From positions 214,178 to 278,177 of the forward strand of contig NW_009799102.1 in the NCBI RefSeq assembly GCF_000213175.1: 64,000 nucleotides of DNA, read 5' to 3'. How positions within the stretch are numbered: the first letter of the stretch is position 1; the number at the start of each line of letters is the position of its first letter. Below are positions 1 to 11,540 of this stretch, in pieces. Under the pieces are notes generated by a model. That model saw only the letters and a list, made by a program, of their open reading frames with translations. It was not told the DNA's origin and did not search any database. The DNA comes from Neurospora tetrasperma FGSC 2508. Taxonomy: Eukaryota; Ascomycota; Sordariomycetes; Sordariales; Sordariaceae. The translations under genes and the position numbers were made by a program.

Positions 1-387
1 GGGGGGGTGAACCTTTGGCGGATGTGGGGCCGCAGCACGCTACAGCAGCGTTCCTACTGTAAAGTCCCTGTGCAAGGCGCTGAAACCTCCCCCGTCATCT
101 TTGTTCCGATTTGACGAGAATGGGATGTTTGCACAACATTTCGGATCACTTTGCAACAAGACTTCACTCATGACGAGAAAGTAGAGGAGTTATACGTATA
201 AAGAGGGAGTTTTAATATTCCCATCGCATGAACAGATAATACAAAACATATTGTGGAAGGCCGTCAAAATATCAAGTGTCTGACCAGCCTCCCATGGTTC
301 TGCGCCATTCGTCCTCCCCAACCCAGCCTCCAAATCACATCACATATCCTGTCGAAAGTGCCTGTCTGTCCGCCCCCCAACTCCAAG
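1..387. other. Non-coding left edge, 3' flank of the helicase-AAA gene
   Basis: I see no gene here. The window opens with a run of G. The short open frames in this stretch have no recognisable protein features and lie just past the stop codon of the minus-strand gene that ends at 388, so this is best read as its 3' untranslated and downstream DNA. Confidence 0.6.
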
Positions 388-3300
388 TCACTTCATCCCC
401 AGATCGGCATCACTCATCCAATGGCTTCCTCCAGCGCACCTATACCCGCTGGATTGCTTAATCCAATTGAACCCCGCTGGACAAGCCCCCATTATCTTTA
501 ACTTCATCTGCATCTCTTGCTCCTTCTTCCTCCTCGCTTCTTCCTCCAACAGCCTCTTCACGATTCTGTCCCTGGCCGCATCCGAAGCCTTTTTCGCTTC
601 CTCTTTCAGTCGCTCATATTCCTCTTCCCGCTCCTCCTCGGCCTTACGATCGCGCTGAAGCTGCTCCCAGACTGCGTCACTCACTCCTGCGTCGCGCTGG
701 GCTCCGTACTTGGAGTTAGAGTCGGCTGCTTCCTTTCTCATCTTCACGGGAGCGGGTGCAGGCTCCTGATCTTCCTCTTCATCTTCCGAGAATATCTCTT
801 CGACGACGCGGGATTGCTCTTGTGCAAATGAAGTGGAAGTAGCCGTGGAGATGTTGAACGGTGGTGGCCGCGTTTGAGGTGGAGGCTGGAAGAACTGCTG
901 CAAGGCATCAGGCAATCCAGTTGGCGCGCCACTTGCTGCCGCCGCGGCATTGCTCCGCGAAGCCCGCTCAGTCATGACCGCCTCAAGTTCCTGCCTGATG
1001 ATTTCCTCTGTGAGCACGATGCGCCCCTCCGCCAAGTCTTCCTTGCAGCGCAGGACTCTGTTGAACATGTTCTTTGCGAGGCTCTGGACATCACGTGCGC
1101 TGGCCCAGTTGGATTGCGTGGTTAGCTCAGCGAAGTAGGACACCATCGATTTCTTGAAGGCAAGTTTCGGGTTCGTCAAGCAGGAGAGGTCCAGCTCCTT
1201 GCCTTTGGACTTAAGGACATCTTTTTGCTTCTCAAGCAGTTTGCTAAGCAGTTGAATGCATTCTTTGGGGGACAGCGCTCGGAAGTTGACCACCTCAGGG
1301 AAACGGGATGTTAGGCCAGTATTGACTGACATCAACCGATTGATGTCCGCCTCGTAGCCCGCGAGGATGATAATCAGCTTCTTGCAGTACCGGTCCTTGG
1401 TAACAGAATCAACCAGCTCATCCATCGCCTCCTTGGCAAAAGGTCCATCGGCCAGTCGATACGCCTCGTCAATAAATAGAACTCTCCCAAGCGCCTTGTC
1501 CAAAAGGCTGGTCACCTTCGGGCCAGTCTGCCCAACGTATTGACCGATCATGTCAGTGGCAGAACATTCGACCACCTCAGCGGTAGACAAGAAGCCCATG
1601 TCATAAAAGACCTTGCCCATTTTCTTGGCAGTGGTGGTCTTGCCGGTTCCTGGAGGCCCTCTGAAAAGGAAGTTGAACGGGATGTTCTCCTTTGGATCCA
1701 TGTCCAGGGACTTGAACGTTCGTACGGTCTCCTGGTAACGCTCCAGCAGAGTGACGACATCCTCGGAGCCCACTGAACCCTCGAAGAGCTTCCGGATGTT
1801 GGTCTCCGACCTGGACGCTCTGTCAAAGTCTGGATCAAAATCTTGAGGCTCAAGCGTCTCTGGCTGTGCTTGCCCCTTAGAGAACCGTCGCTGATGGCGG
1901 GCCTTCGTAGCGTCCAGCAAGATATCGATTTCACCAGCGTTGCCAAAATTTGGCCGGTTCCGTGCCCGCTTCAAGACGTCCATTGCCACAGCCGTTGCCT
2001 TTAGAGAAGCCAGATATCCTTGCTGCTTGATCTTGAGATCAAAGATCTTACGAAGCTCCTCATCCGAGAAATCTTCAAAGTTGAATCCTGAAGCAATGGG
2101 AAAGCGGCGAGCGAGGCCCGGATTGACGTTCTGGAACATGTTCTCCATCTGGTCCTTGTACCCAAGCAGTAACACGCACCGGTCATCGCCCGGAACGCTT
2201 TGGACCTCTGCCACAATGGTGTCTATGACGGCCGTCTTGTATGGATCAGAAGTAGATGCCCCTCCATAGAGACCATAAGCCTCGTCGATGACGAGGACCT
2301 TGCCCAAAGTGGCAGCGAGGATACCTTTGGTTTGCTGTTCGGACTGCCCAAGGGCGCCGCCGACAAAATCAGACGGGTTCTTGACAACCACTGGGGAACA
2401 ATTAGTTAGCGCGGACAATCAGGATCGGCAAAGTACGAAGGGTACATTACCTTCACCTTTGGAAAGTAATCCAAGTGTAACGAGGATCTCTCCGTACAGC
2501 TTGGCTACCGTCGTTTTTCCCGTTCCCGGATTCCCAAGAAAAACCTTGTTGAGGGAATACTGAATGGGCGGCTGCTCGGCTAACTCTCTCTTGTAGTTCT
2601 GCTGGATGCTATCGACAAGCGCTTTGACGGCTTCCTTGACCGACGCAAGACCAATAAGCTGCTGCAGTTTCTTCCAGGCCTGGCACTTGTTGAGGGCTTC
2701 GGCCGGTTCGGGGCCGATTAGATCCTCCTTAGTAAAGAACAAATCATCGATGTCAGCCTTTCCTGCTTTCCGTTCCCGCCTGATCCTGTTTGCCTGTCTT
2801 CGAGAGATAATGTCAAGGTTGTTCTCGACGGTGCGAGCATTGCCAAAGCCTTCCTTGCCACGCCCTCGTCCAATTCGTCTGGCAATGATACGGCAGTAGA
2901 GGCCTCGCAGTCCGTCCTCGCAGTCCATCGCGTTCTTGTACTTCTTGTTGACCTTGAGCTCAAAGATCCTTAGCAGCTCATCGTCCGTGTAGTCTGCAAA
3001 GCTCATGTCAATCGGGAACCGGCTAGGGAGACCTGGATTATGGGCGAAGAAGCTCTCCATTTGTTTGCTGTAGCCAGCAAGCACAAAGACGACCTTGCCT
3101 CTCAGATTTTCGACTTCGGCGAGAAGGTAGTCCAATACACTGCCACCGCCAGGGTTATTGCCGGATGTCAATTGATATGCCTCATCGATGAATAGGACTC
3201 CTCCGCCGTCGTTGAGGATATTGTCGATCAACTTCTTGCACCCGGAAACACCGCCATGCGCGAGCCCCGCCCCAGTGGTTTCTGCAAAGTGTTTTCCTGG

Positions 3301-6300
3301 AATCACCCCAACGTCGGTGAGGAACTCGGCATACAATCTTGCCACAGTGGTTTTCCCTAGACGTGCTGTTAGATCAGATTTGTTTGCATTTACAGTTAAG
3401 AAGCGAAGACTCACCTGTTCCAGGGTTCCCAAGCATGGAGCAGCTGAAGCGTTCCTCGGTGAGGGAGATACCTTGGCGAACAGCAGTGTCCACCTTGGAT
3501 TTGATGGACAGAAACTCCTGTTTGACGTCTTCCAACCCTATCATTGACATCAGTGTATCCATGGGCTTGCTGGATGCCATCTCGAACTTTTTCAAATGGT
3601 TCCACTCGGCTTCGGCAGTGTCAGGAAGGTCGCTGAGGGAGTCGTGTGGATGTGCCCCGTTTGTGGCTTGCGAGTTTTTCTCCGTCCGAATCCTAGCCTT
3701 TTCAGCAACTCGAAGAGCGATCTCAGCCTGCTGTTTTTGTTGCTGTTCGGTACGGACCTGGGATTCCTTGAGAGCTGCAAGCTCTTTCCTGTGCTGGTCC
3801 AGTGTCTGCTTCATGGCCAACTCATCCTCCTTGTACTTGTTGATGCGACGTTGACGATCCAGGTCGTCCTTAAGGTCTTGAAGCTGCTTGTGGTATGCTA
3901 GCTGTTGACGCACGCGGTCTTCTTCGAGCTGTAGGTCTCTCCTGAGTCTCCGCTCGTGCTCTTTGTCTTCCCTTGCGCAATCTCGACAACCTTCGTTTCG
4001 CTGCATACAACGCACCTTGTACCTGTGTTGTCTGGTGCAAACCTTCGCCACAACCTCAGAACACTCAGACCGGCTGTGGTCTGTAACGCGATGGCAGCGA
4101 GATGCACATTTGTGTACGCCGCATTTGAGAAATGCGTTGCTTGCGGGGGTGATCCTGTTAGCGAAGCCTATGATGAACATATCAGCGATCTTACACATAC
4201 CATGGTTCAGTGCAGCCCCCATCCGGACACGTCTTCTCAAAGTCCTCTGGCTCCCGCAGTATTGCTGTTCTCTCCGGGTGCCTTTCGCACTTCACTGGGA
4301 GGCCATCGTACAGATGCTTGTGGGTTTTGAGTAACTCGAAGAACGGCCGCCAAGTCGTAGCGCCCTTTTTGCTGTTCATGAACGTCTCCATATTTCCGAT
4401 CATGATCAGACAATCCCTCGCTCTCGTGATGAGGACATTAAGGCGCTCTGGGGCGGACAGAAACCCGATATCCCCATTATTGTTGCTCCGGGTAAGGGAC
4501 ACTATGATAATGTCGCTTTCCTCACCCTGATAGTTATCTGCTTCATTGTTAGCAACACTCTAGGGGGGCTCGAAGCGTGATAAAACTGACCAACGGTCGA
4601 AATTCTGAGTGGCTTCTTGTCAACTTTTGCAGCAGCCTCCGACATCAAGCCATGACGGATCATTTCCCTGTTGTCCATCTCGCTCAGTACTGGATCATGT
4701 TGGTGCTTCCGCAGGAGATCCTGCAAAACCCTCAATTGTCCCAGGTAGGGAGTCAAGATCACAATTTGATCTGCGGAATAACCCTGCTGGCCGAGGTACT
4801 TCAGGTAGCTCAGGATTATGTGCGCTTCATGCGAGTTCTTCTTGCTTTCCTTCATTCCTGGGTCACGACGGTCCCGTAACGACCTGTCCGAGTCCTCTGG
4901 TTTATCGTGATTGACGAAGATAACTCGGTCCTGAAGTCCCTGAACATGCGGTCTTCCACTGGTGCCGGGACCATCCAGAAGATCCGGGTACGTAAGCTCG
5001 CGTGGGAACAGAGATATTTCAGGAACCATGCGATGCTGCTTGCGTAGGGTGGTGTGTGGTGCTCCCTCCAGGATGAGACGTTCGAAGAGGGAACGGTTTA
5101 GGTCGAAGCCGTCGCCCCTCTCTACCGACAAGGCGTAGTTGTTGATTTTGGGTCGAAGCTGTTTATGGTCTCCAATCAGGACGAGTTGCTTGACCGAAGA
5201 TGTCAGAGCTGTAAGGACATGACTTTCCAGAATCTCTCCAGCCTCTTCAACGAGAACCACATCTGGCATAGCGGCTCGTATCAGACCTGAGTGTTTAGCT
5301 GCTGCAGTGGTGGTACATCCGATCACCATCTTTTGGCGCACAATATGTGCATCTGCCTCATTGAACTGTGTCTCGATCTGGTCTTGCCTGTTGTTGAACT
5401 GTCGGACTTGCTCCTCGACCGTTTGAAGACGCTCCCCGATGAGTGCCTTCACCCACTTGTTCAAGTAATTCTCCCTGTCTGCTTGCTGTATATCCCAGAT
5501 TGGGCGGCACTCAACTGGAATGTCTTGTGTGAAGATGCCGGGGTTCTTGCCAGTGCTCCATCTGTCATAGAGATAGTCCTTCTTTACCTGTTTTTGTCGC
5601 TTCCCAGCACGCTTTCCAACACGCTCCCAGTCCTTTTCGTCTGCTGTAGGGACAAGCAGTGCCTTGTGAAACGGAGTGTACTCATCTGAGAACTCAAGGA
5701 ACTCGGCGATATCATCCCAGGTAATGTTGGACGCTTGATAAGATTTGAACGCCTGGCTCAAGTCTTCGATGGAGTCATCTATGGTACTTCGAAGGTTGTT
5801 GATGATGTTCCATGCATCTTTTGAACGCCGATAGCTGCCTTGCTGCTTACTAAGAAGGAGAGGCTCGGTCCTTGAGGTACATTTGCTCCATGTCCCTAGA
5901 CGCACGATCTTATCTTCTGGAATGTGCGCGTTATCGATGAGATCTTCGAGAAACTGATCCAGCGCATGGTTGGTAAAGCTTATCACAAGTATCCGTCGTT
6001 TGGCCGCAAACATGTACTTTGCAATTTGGGCACCTATAAACGACTTTCCGGTGCCTACGTAAAGTTAATACAGGAAATCAGAGAGCGGGCACTGTGTACT
6101 CACCAGGTGGCCCCTGTATCAGACTTATCGGTCTTGTCAGAGCATGAATCAACGAGTCCAGTTGAGACTTGTCCACGCGGACATCGCCGCCCAGGGAAGC
6201 AGAACCATTGTCTGACATGTTGCTGTAAATCGCCGTGGCTGTTTCGATAAAGTCCTGTAGCTCCAATACCTGCTCAAAATCAAGATTCTTGGTGGTAGGA

Positions 6301-7583
6301 TTGACCAGGAACTCTTGCAATGGTAGCTCGGTCGTTGCCTGGAGGCCCCTCAGTACTGGCTCGTAGGCGAAAACCGGCGTATCGACCGGAGTGAATTGGA
6401 TGCAGGCGGGATTCGTTAGCCGTAAGGCCAACAGGGTTCTTCCAAGGCTACGACTGTCGGTGAACTGCAGTGGGATGATAGGTGGCCACTTAGTCAAATA
6501 GTCAACGTCTCTGTCAAGGAAGGCAAACCCAATAACATCTTTACCGCGGCTAAGTGCCCCAAACGACTGATGCCGAAGGAAACTGGGATTGTTCCGCAAG
6601 AATTTTCTTCGGTCCTGTTCTTCCAGGTTTTCAAGAAACTGGAGACCCTGGTGACACCGAAGGAGAAGGCAGCATTTTTTGTATCTTCCTCTATCCTCGT
6701 CACCGAAATCGAGTCCGACAGGTGAAAGATCGCTCAGAACTAGAGACTGTCGGGTTCCCTTCTTTTTGCCAACCGTAACTTGAAGATCCTCACGCAATTC
6801 AGCAAGCATGTCCTCACGTAAAAGCCTGAACTGGTTGTCTAGATGAACGGCAGCACGAGTTTCTGCGGGAGCATCAGCCACCTCCTTTGCAGTACGGTAG
6901 AAGGGCTGATGTGTGGAGAGGAACTCGTCTTCAGTAGGATAGATGAGAATATCTCTGAAGGAAGCAAAATCGTTGTCGTGTCGACCGCCTGCACCATTTT
7001 GTTCCGTATCTTCGGCGAGCGACGACTGGAGCTCTAACACGTTCTTCAGCCGGTAGAACAGATCACGGGTGTCGTGGTCCTCAGCCTGAGACAGTCGCGT
7101 GCCTTCAACCAGGATCTTGACATCATCCGTGATGTTGACATCGGCATCTTTGGGAAGGGACAGAAGTCCGAGACCGAGCCAGACAAAAGGTACAAGTTGA
7201 TCGTCAGGGATTTGATGGTCATGGAAGAGCTTGATTAGAGCTTTCCAAAGCGTGAGAGGCTTTCCAAGTGAGATGAGGATCCGATGAAGCAGCTGACCAT
7301 CGGCAAGGGCTTTGACACCTGGGTCGGAAAAGTATCTCAAGAGGGGGAAGGTGTGCGAAAGGATGAATGCAGCGGAAAGGTTGGCTCGGACAGAGTCTCG
7401 GAGTGCGTCGAGACCAACAGGGCTGGAAACAATCATCTCGACACATGTGCTCGGTGGCTCATAAGTTTGGATGGCCTCGATGAAGAGCTGAGCGTCATGG
7501 GAGTCGGTGACTCGCTTCTCGCCATTGATAAGCTGACGAAAACGGTACTTCAGGCGTCTCTCACGGGGGTTGTTGGAGGCCAT
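388..7583 (-). CDS. ZNFX1-like SF1 helicase fused to NF-X1 zinc finger and three CbxX/CfxQ AAA+ modules
   Basis: Six exons join in frame to 2309 residues: 7583-6104, 6054-4591, 4537-4201, 4154-3415, 3356-2451 and 2390-388. The first intron splits the helicase Walker A, restoring GPPGTGKS at about residue 490. Further Upf1-like motifs are VEEAGEI, LIGDHKQL, QHRM, STVDNYQGEESD (restored across intron 2) and ERLNVLITRARD. A Cys/His-rich NF-X1 type finger follows near residues 1085-1140, then a charged coiled coil to about 1240. Three AAA+ domains have Walker A GNPGTGKTT (about 1337 and 1620) and GPPGTGKTT (about 1890), with Walker B FIDEAY or VIDEAY. Helicases of this type (animal ZNFX1, fission yeast Hrr1) act in small-RNA silencing and antiviral response; CbxX-type AAA+ proteins are remodelling ATPases. 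A role in RNA surveillance or silencing is inference. The C-terminal 250 residues are Glu/Lys-rich. The start is the first ATG of the long first exon. Confidence 0.88.
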
Positions 7584-8976
7584 AGTGGACTATTGTTGAC
7601 TAGGTAGTGTCGGACGTAGCTGGTAGGGGCTTAGGAAATGGTAGTGGGATCCGGCTTCGATGGTATTGTAGTTGTTTGTGAATGAAGTTCGATATGCGCA
7701 CGTCCCAGTTATGGGTCGCTGGAACCCCCGAGGTGTTGTTGGAATATATCAGTCGTTCGAAGCAGCAGAGTTCATGGCTGGGGCCCGAAACTCTCTTGTG
7801 TTGCAGTACACAAACCTTCCTAGTCCGGAGCATACCGGAGGCCTTTGTATTAACCGCTCGATAACGTAGTGTTGTTGGAGGCAATGCTTGCTCCGGCCCA
7901 GACCGAGACCTGCACAAGGGCAGCAAGCCCAGTCATGACGACCATCGTTCTGGTGGAAAGGCAGACTGGCTTGACGGGAAGTAGGGTATGTAATCGGCCG
8001 AATCATAATCTCGATGCTGCAAACGACGAAGCTTGCCATTTCCCTTTCAAGGCGTCGACATGGGTATGATGTGCTGGCTGCCGGCCTCACGCATAGAGTA
8101 TGTCGTGCATCCTCCATCGTGATTCGTGATGGCGGCCATCGTAGACTGAGCAGCGGCAGGCTGGCAGCGGGGTTGTCAAGGTCAATAAGGCGATTCGCTG
8201 TAGAACACCTCGAAGCTGCGAGAAAGCCTGAATCAATGGCCGGTTATTTGGCCGCAATGCTGGATGCAAGAGGCCCATTATGCTGTTTGACATCTGGCTC
8301 TCACTCGATGGCGGAGGTTGGTCGGGGCCTTGACCAGTCCCGTTGTCTTTTGTTGGAGGCAGACGTCGTGGCACAAAGCCTGAGCGGGAGCGACGCGGGG
8401 AACGACGGGAGGTCGGGTCTTTGCGGCGTGGGGGGTTGGGGGCCTAGAGGTAAGGTAAACGGACGTTCAGTTTGTTAGTGCAACCGACCACCTAGAGGTA
8501 CTGTTATTTCGGGAGAGACCCACTGTAATCTGTCCCCAGATAGCGGCCCGCATAGCGGCAGACGATCCGTGTCAGCCAGTGGTCGCTGGCCGTCAAATCA
8601 GCGGCCCGTGATGGCGTTGCGAGGCGTTTTCCTCATCGGTTGGCTGCTGATGGCACCCGACATGCAAGTTAACGTCAAAACAGGCCTCAAACAGACAAGA
8701 CGGAAGGTAGACAGGAGGAAGAACATGGAGGAGACCGCACAAGATGTGACCTGTGAGGGAAGCTGGGATGTCGACGGAAATCGGATGTGGTGTGTGTCCT
8801 GGCTGAGGTGTTTCTTGGATAAAAGGAGGAAGTTGGAATGGGTCAAGGGAAAAAAAGAGGAAGAGGAAGAGGAGAGAACAGAACAGTGCCTTCCTCAGCA
8901 ACCCAAATCACCATCACCCATCTCATCCATCACCCTTTTCTTCTTGACTCGACTAATTACCCTTCCATACATCACC
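7584..8976. other. Shared upstream region of two divergent genes
   Basis: About 1.4 kb separates the start of the helicase-AAA gene (left, minus strand) from the start of the plus-strand gene at 8977. The open frames here are short and mutually overlapping and show no family motif. The last 150 bases before 8977 are purine-rich then pyrimidine-rich, as fungal 5' leaders often are. I see no RNA gene or repeat. Confidence 0.5.
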
Positions 8977-10793
8977 ATGTCCTCCTATTGGGCCAGAAAA
9001 GCTCAATCTTACAATTCTTCGGGGAAACAAAGCCGATATTTCAGCAAACAAACGCGGCCCTCAACACCAGCAACACCACCACCGCCGCTCGGACCACTGC
9101 TCAAGTCCCTCCGTGTTAACGACCTCGACAATGATCCCAACAACCAACACTCGGCCACCATCCAAGACTGCAAAGTTATAGCATCCTACAACTGGCTAGA
9201 AACCAGCCTCTCTGAGCCAACAATTTTGATTCCTGGTTTGTCTCCCCTTCCACCTCATCCCCTTCCCAAACCCCAACCCACTAACACTAATAATACTAAC
9301 ACTTACACCCATACAAAAAGGCAAACCCCCCCCTGTGGTCCCCACCCCCCAACCCACCCCCTCAACTCCGCGAAGACAGCGGCACCTACCACCGCGACCG
9401 CAACGCCGCTCGCTATCCCCAGCACCCCCTCGAGCCTACACTTATCACCTGCTTGCGCACCACGGGCAACCTCAACCCATCTCTCATCTCTTCGCTGGAC
9501 ATTGTTGCATGCAGCAGCACGCTCGGCAACTTACTCCGCTTCGTGCGCGGACAGGACAAGACGTTTCGCATTTTGGTCGAGAAGGTGGGCACCACGGTGT
9601 TTTTTGTTCGGAGGGAGAACTCCCCGACGGAAACGATTCCGGACGTGAGGGGGTACGGACATGCGTTTCCGGAGGCGTACACGATGTGGGAGCGGGAGGC
9701 AAAAGGGAGTAGCTCGCATCAGAGAGTCATTACGTACCGGTTTGGAGGGTTGAAGTTGCTGGTGAGGTTTGAGGCTGATGGGTACATGAGGGATGAGGTC
9801 GGGGGTGCGGATGGTATTGGTACCGTGAAAGTTGGCGAGGATGAGAGTGACAACCAAGATGTGGACGGGCTGTTTTCGTCTCTCAAGATCTCTGCCTCTT
9901 CCTCTTCCTCTAACAGTGACTCCTCGGCAATCTCGCAAGTCAACAGCAAAGCATCCTCTGCCCCGACCCTCACCATCAAAGAAAGCCCCAACTCCCTAGT
10001 ACCCCAATCCCAAATCTTCGACCTCAAAACCCGCTCCATCCGCGCTCGTGGCGTCAAAGATACTCTCTCTGAAGAGCTACCTCGGCTCTGGGTCTCTCAA
10101 ATCCCGCGCTTCATCTTGGCTTACCACACCCGCGGGCTATTTCAAAGGGAAGACATGGAGATCAAGGACGTTCGAGAAGACGTCAAGCGGTGGGAGAAGG
10201 AGCAAAAGCAGGCATTGACGAAGTTAGTCGGACTTTTGAAGTGGATCCGGGAGGTCGTCGACGAGATAGAAGGAAAGAAGATGGAAGTCGTGCACCGAGA
10301 AGATGCGATCGGTATCCTGGAAATAAGAGAGCAGGGATGGCCGGCTGAGAAGCTGTCCCTGGACGGATGGAAGGATGGAAGTGATGACGAAGAGGGGAAG
10401 AAGAAGAAAACCGACATAATTAAGGGCGACAAGGTGATGTCGGATGCTATCAGAACTGAATGGATCAATGCGCAGGATGGGCCTGCAGATGAGAAGTCCG
10501 ATATACGGGAGAAGAAAAGGAATACGAAAATTTATATTGAGGAAGAGGAAGAGGAGGACGTCGACACTCAAGAGAAGGGCCGCCAGTATGACGGCAACAC
10601 GAATGATGATGATGACAAAAGTAATAGCTGGGACAACCCCATGAAAAACAATTACTTTTTCAGACACGACCTTGCTCGCGAGAAGCATGCAACCGACTCC
10701 GACGGCGAAGAAGATGATCCTTGGGAGTTTGACGACACAGAGCAGGACTTTACGGCGTGTTCGGAAAAGTGCGGGTATTGTGGTCGTTGTTAG
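8977..10793 (+). CDS. Conserved fungal protein of unknown function, frame broken in a C run
   Basis: The start is chosen at MSSYWARK, 8977. Exon 1 (8977-9235) ends at ILIPG with donor GTTTGT. Exon 2 begins after AAG at 9321 and ends at 10793. Splicing there leaves the frame one base out. With seven rather than eight C at 9326-9333 the join would read PGKPPLWSPP, which is how I remember this family continuing; after it comes a conserved block with STLGNLLRF, FFVRRENSPTE, DVRGYGHAFPEAY and FGGLKLLVRFEADGY. The C-terminal half holds LWVSQIPRFILAYH, then a Lys/Glu-rich and Asp-rich acidic tail ending in a small Cys cluster (CSEKCGYCGRC). Relatives are often labelled geranylgeranyl pyrophosphate synthetase, but I see no DDxxD prenyl-synthase motif, so I do not adopt that name. 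The break could be a homopolymer sequencing error or a real mutation. Confidence 0.7.
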
Positions 10794-11005
10794 TAACTTT
10801 TTATTCATACATTCAACCAAATTTATCAGTAGCTTTACGATACTTGCTTGTGAGTTCATAACATCTTTTTCATTACGTTGTAGGGTGTCTGGTCAAGTTG
10901 TCCGGATGCGCGCAATGTTGTTGTTGTTGTGTGGTTTGCAACTACCCACTTTTGACTTTCCACATATAGTCTTCTTTGCAACCTTAATATCTAACAACAG
11001 CAAGC

Positions 11006-11091
11006 GGTCCGGTGGCGAAATGGTATCGTGTGGTCCTCCTAATTCCGGGAGGATAAGACTGAGGTTGTGGGTTCGAGTCCCATCCGGATCG
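11006..11091 (+). tRNA. tRNA-Arg (anticodon CCT) with a 14-base intron
   Basis: The acceptor strands GGTCCGG (11006-11012) and CCGGATC (11084-11090) pair with one wobble, followed by discriminator G at 11091. The T arm reads GTGGG-TTCGAGT-CCCAT. The anticodon stem is TGGTC/GACTG with loop C-T-CCT-A-A. Fourteen bases lie between the A after the anticodon and the last loop A, the canonical place for a nuclear tRNA intron. The intron carries GGGAGG, which can pair with the anticodon region as in typical pre-tRNAs. A T-rich stretch follows at 11092-11102 and would serve as the RNA polymerase III terminator. The assignment to Arg rests on anticodon CCT (reads AGG). Confidence 0.9.
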
Positions 11092-11102
11092 TTTCTTTTT
11101 TT
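11092..11102 (+). terminator. T-rich RNA polymerase III terminator after tRNA-Arg
   Basis: An almost pure T stretch (with one C) directly follows the discriminator base, the usual RNA polymerase III stop signal. Confidence 0.65.
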
Positions 11103-11540
11103 GTGACATTTTTCCCCATACTGTCTGTGCATTTGCCTTATTCGTCATCTGCTTCTCTTCTTTTTTTTGTTGGTTTTCTGGGGTTGGTTGTTATGGTGAT
11201 GTCGGCAGTTAGGAGCATATCTGGTTCTGGGTACCGTTGTGGTATGCCACGATAATTCGGGTTGACATTTCTTTGCGATGTGATTATCGTTAAGGGGTAT
11301 AAATTCATTGTCGCCATTAACTTATGTAACGTTCAGACACTCGCTTTCCAGTATGTTGACTGCCCTATATCGGTGACTTCATAAATGTCTTTTCCGCTAT
11401 GTCTTGTAATGTCTATTCAGAGATCCAATAGGTCACATGTGCGTCCATGTAATTGTTGTTGCTGTCATGTTCCTTTGTTGCCCTCAGCCTACCGACTCTG
11501 TGCTCTGCCCAAGTTCACCTGGGATCCGGCAGCCCTCTGA

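Noticed and set aside
8569-8976. N-terminal extension of the gene at 8977
   Set aside because: The extension is low-complexity purine/pyrimidine sequence; conserved sequence begins at MSSYWARK and ATG 8977 has a good context.
8977-10793. Label geranylgeranyl pyrophosphate synthetase for this family
   Set aside because: The name is common in databases for similar proteins, but no prenyl-synthase DDxxD motif is visible here.
10893-11132. Minus-strand 79-codon frame containing DGTRTHNLSLIL
   Set aside because: It is the antisense of the tRNA-Arg gene; this peptide string is a well-known artefact of tRNA loci.
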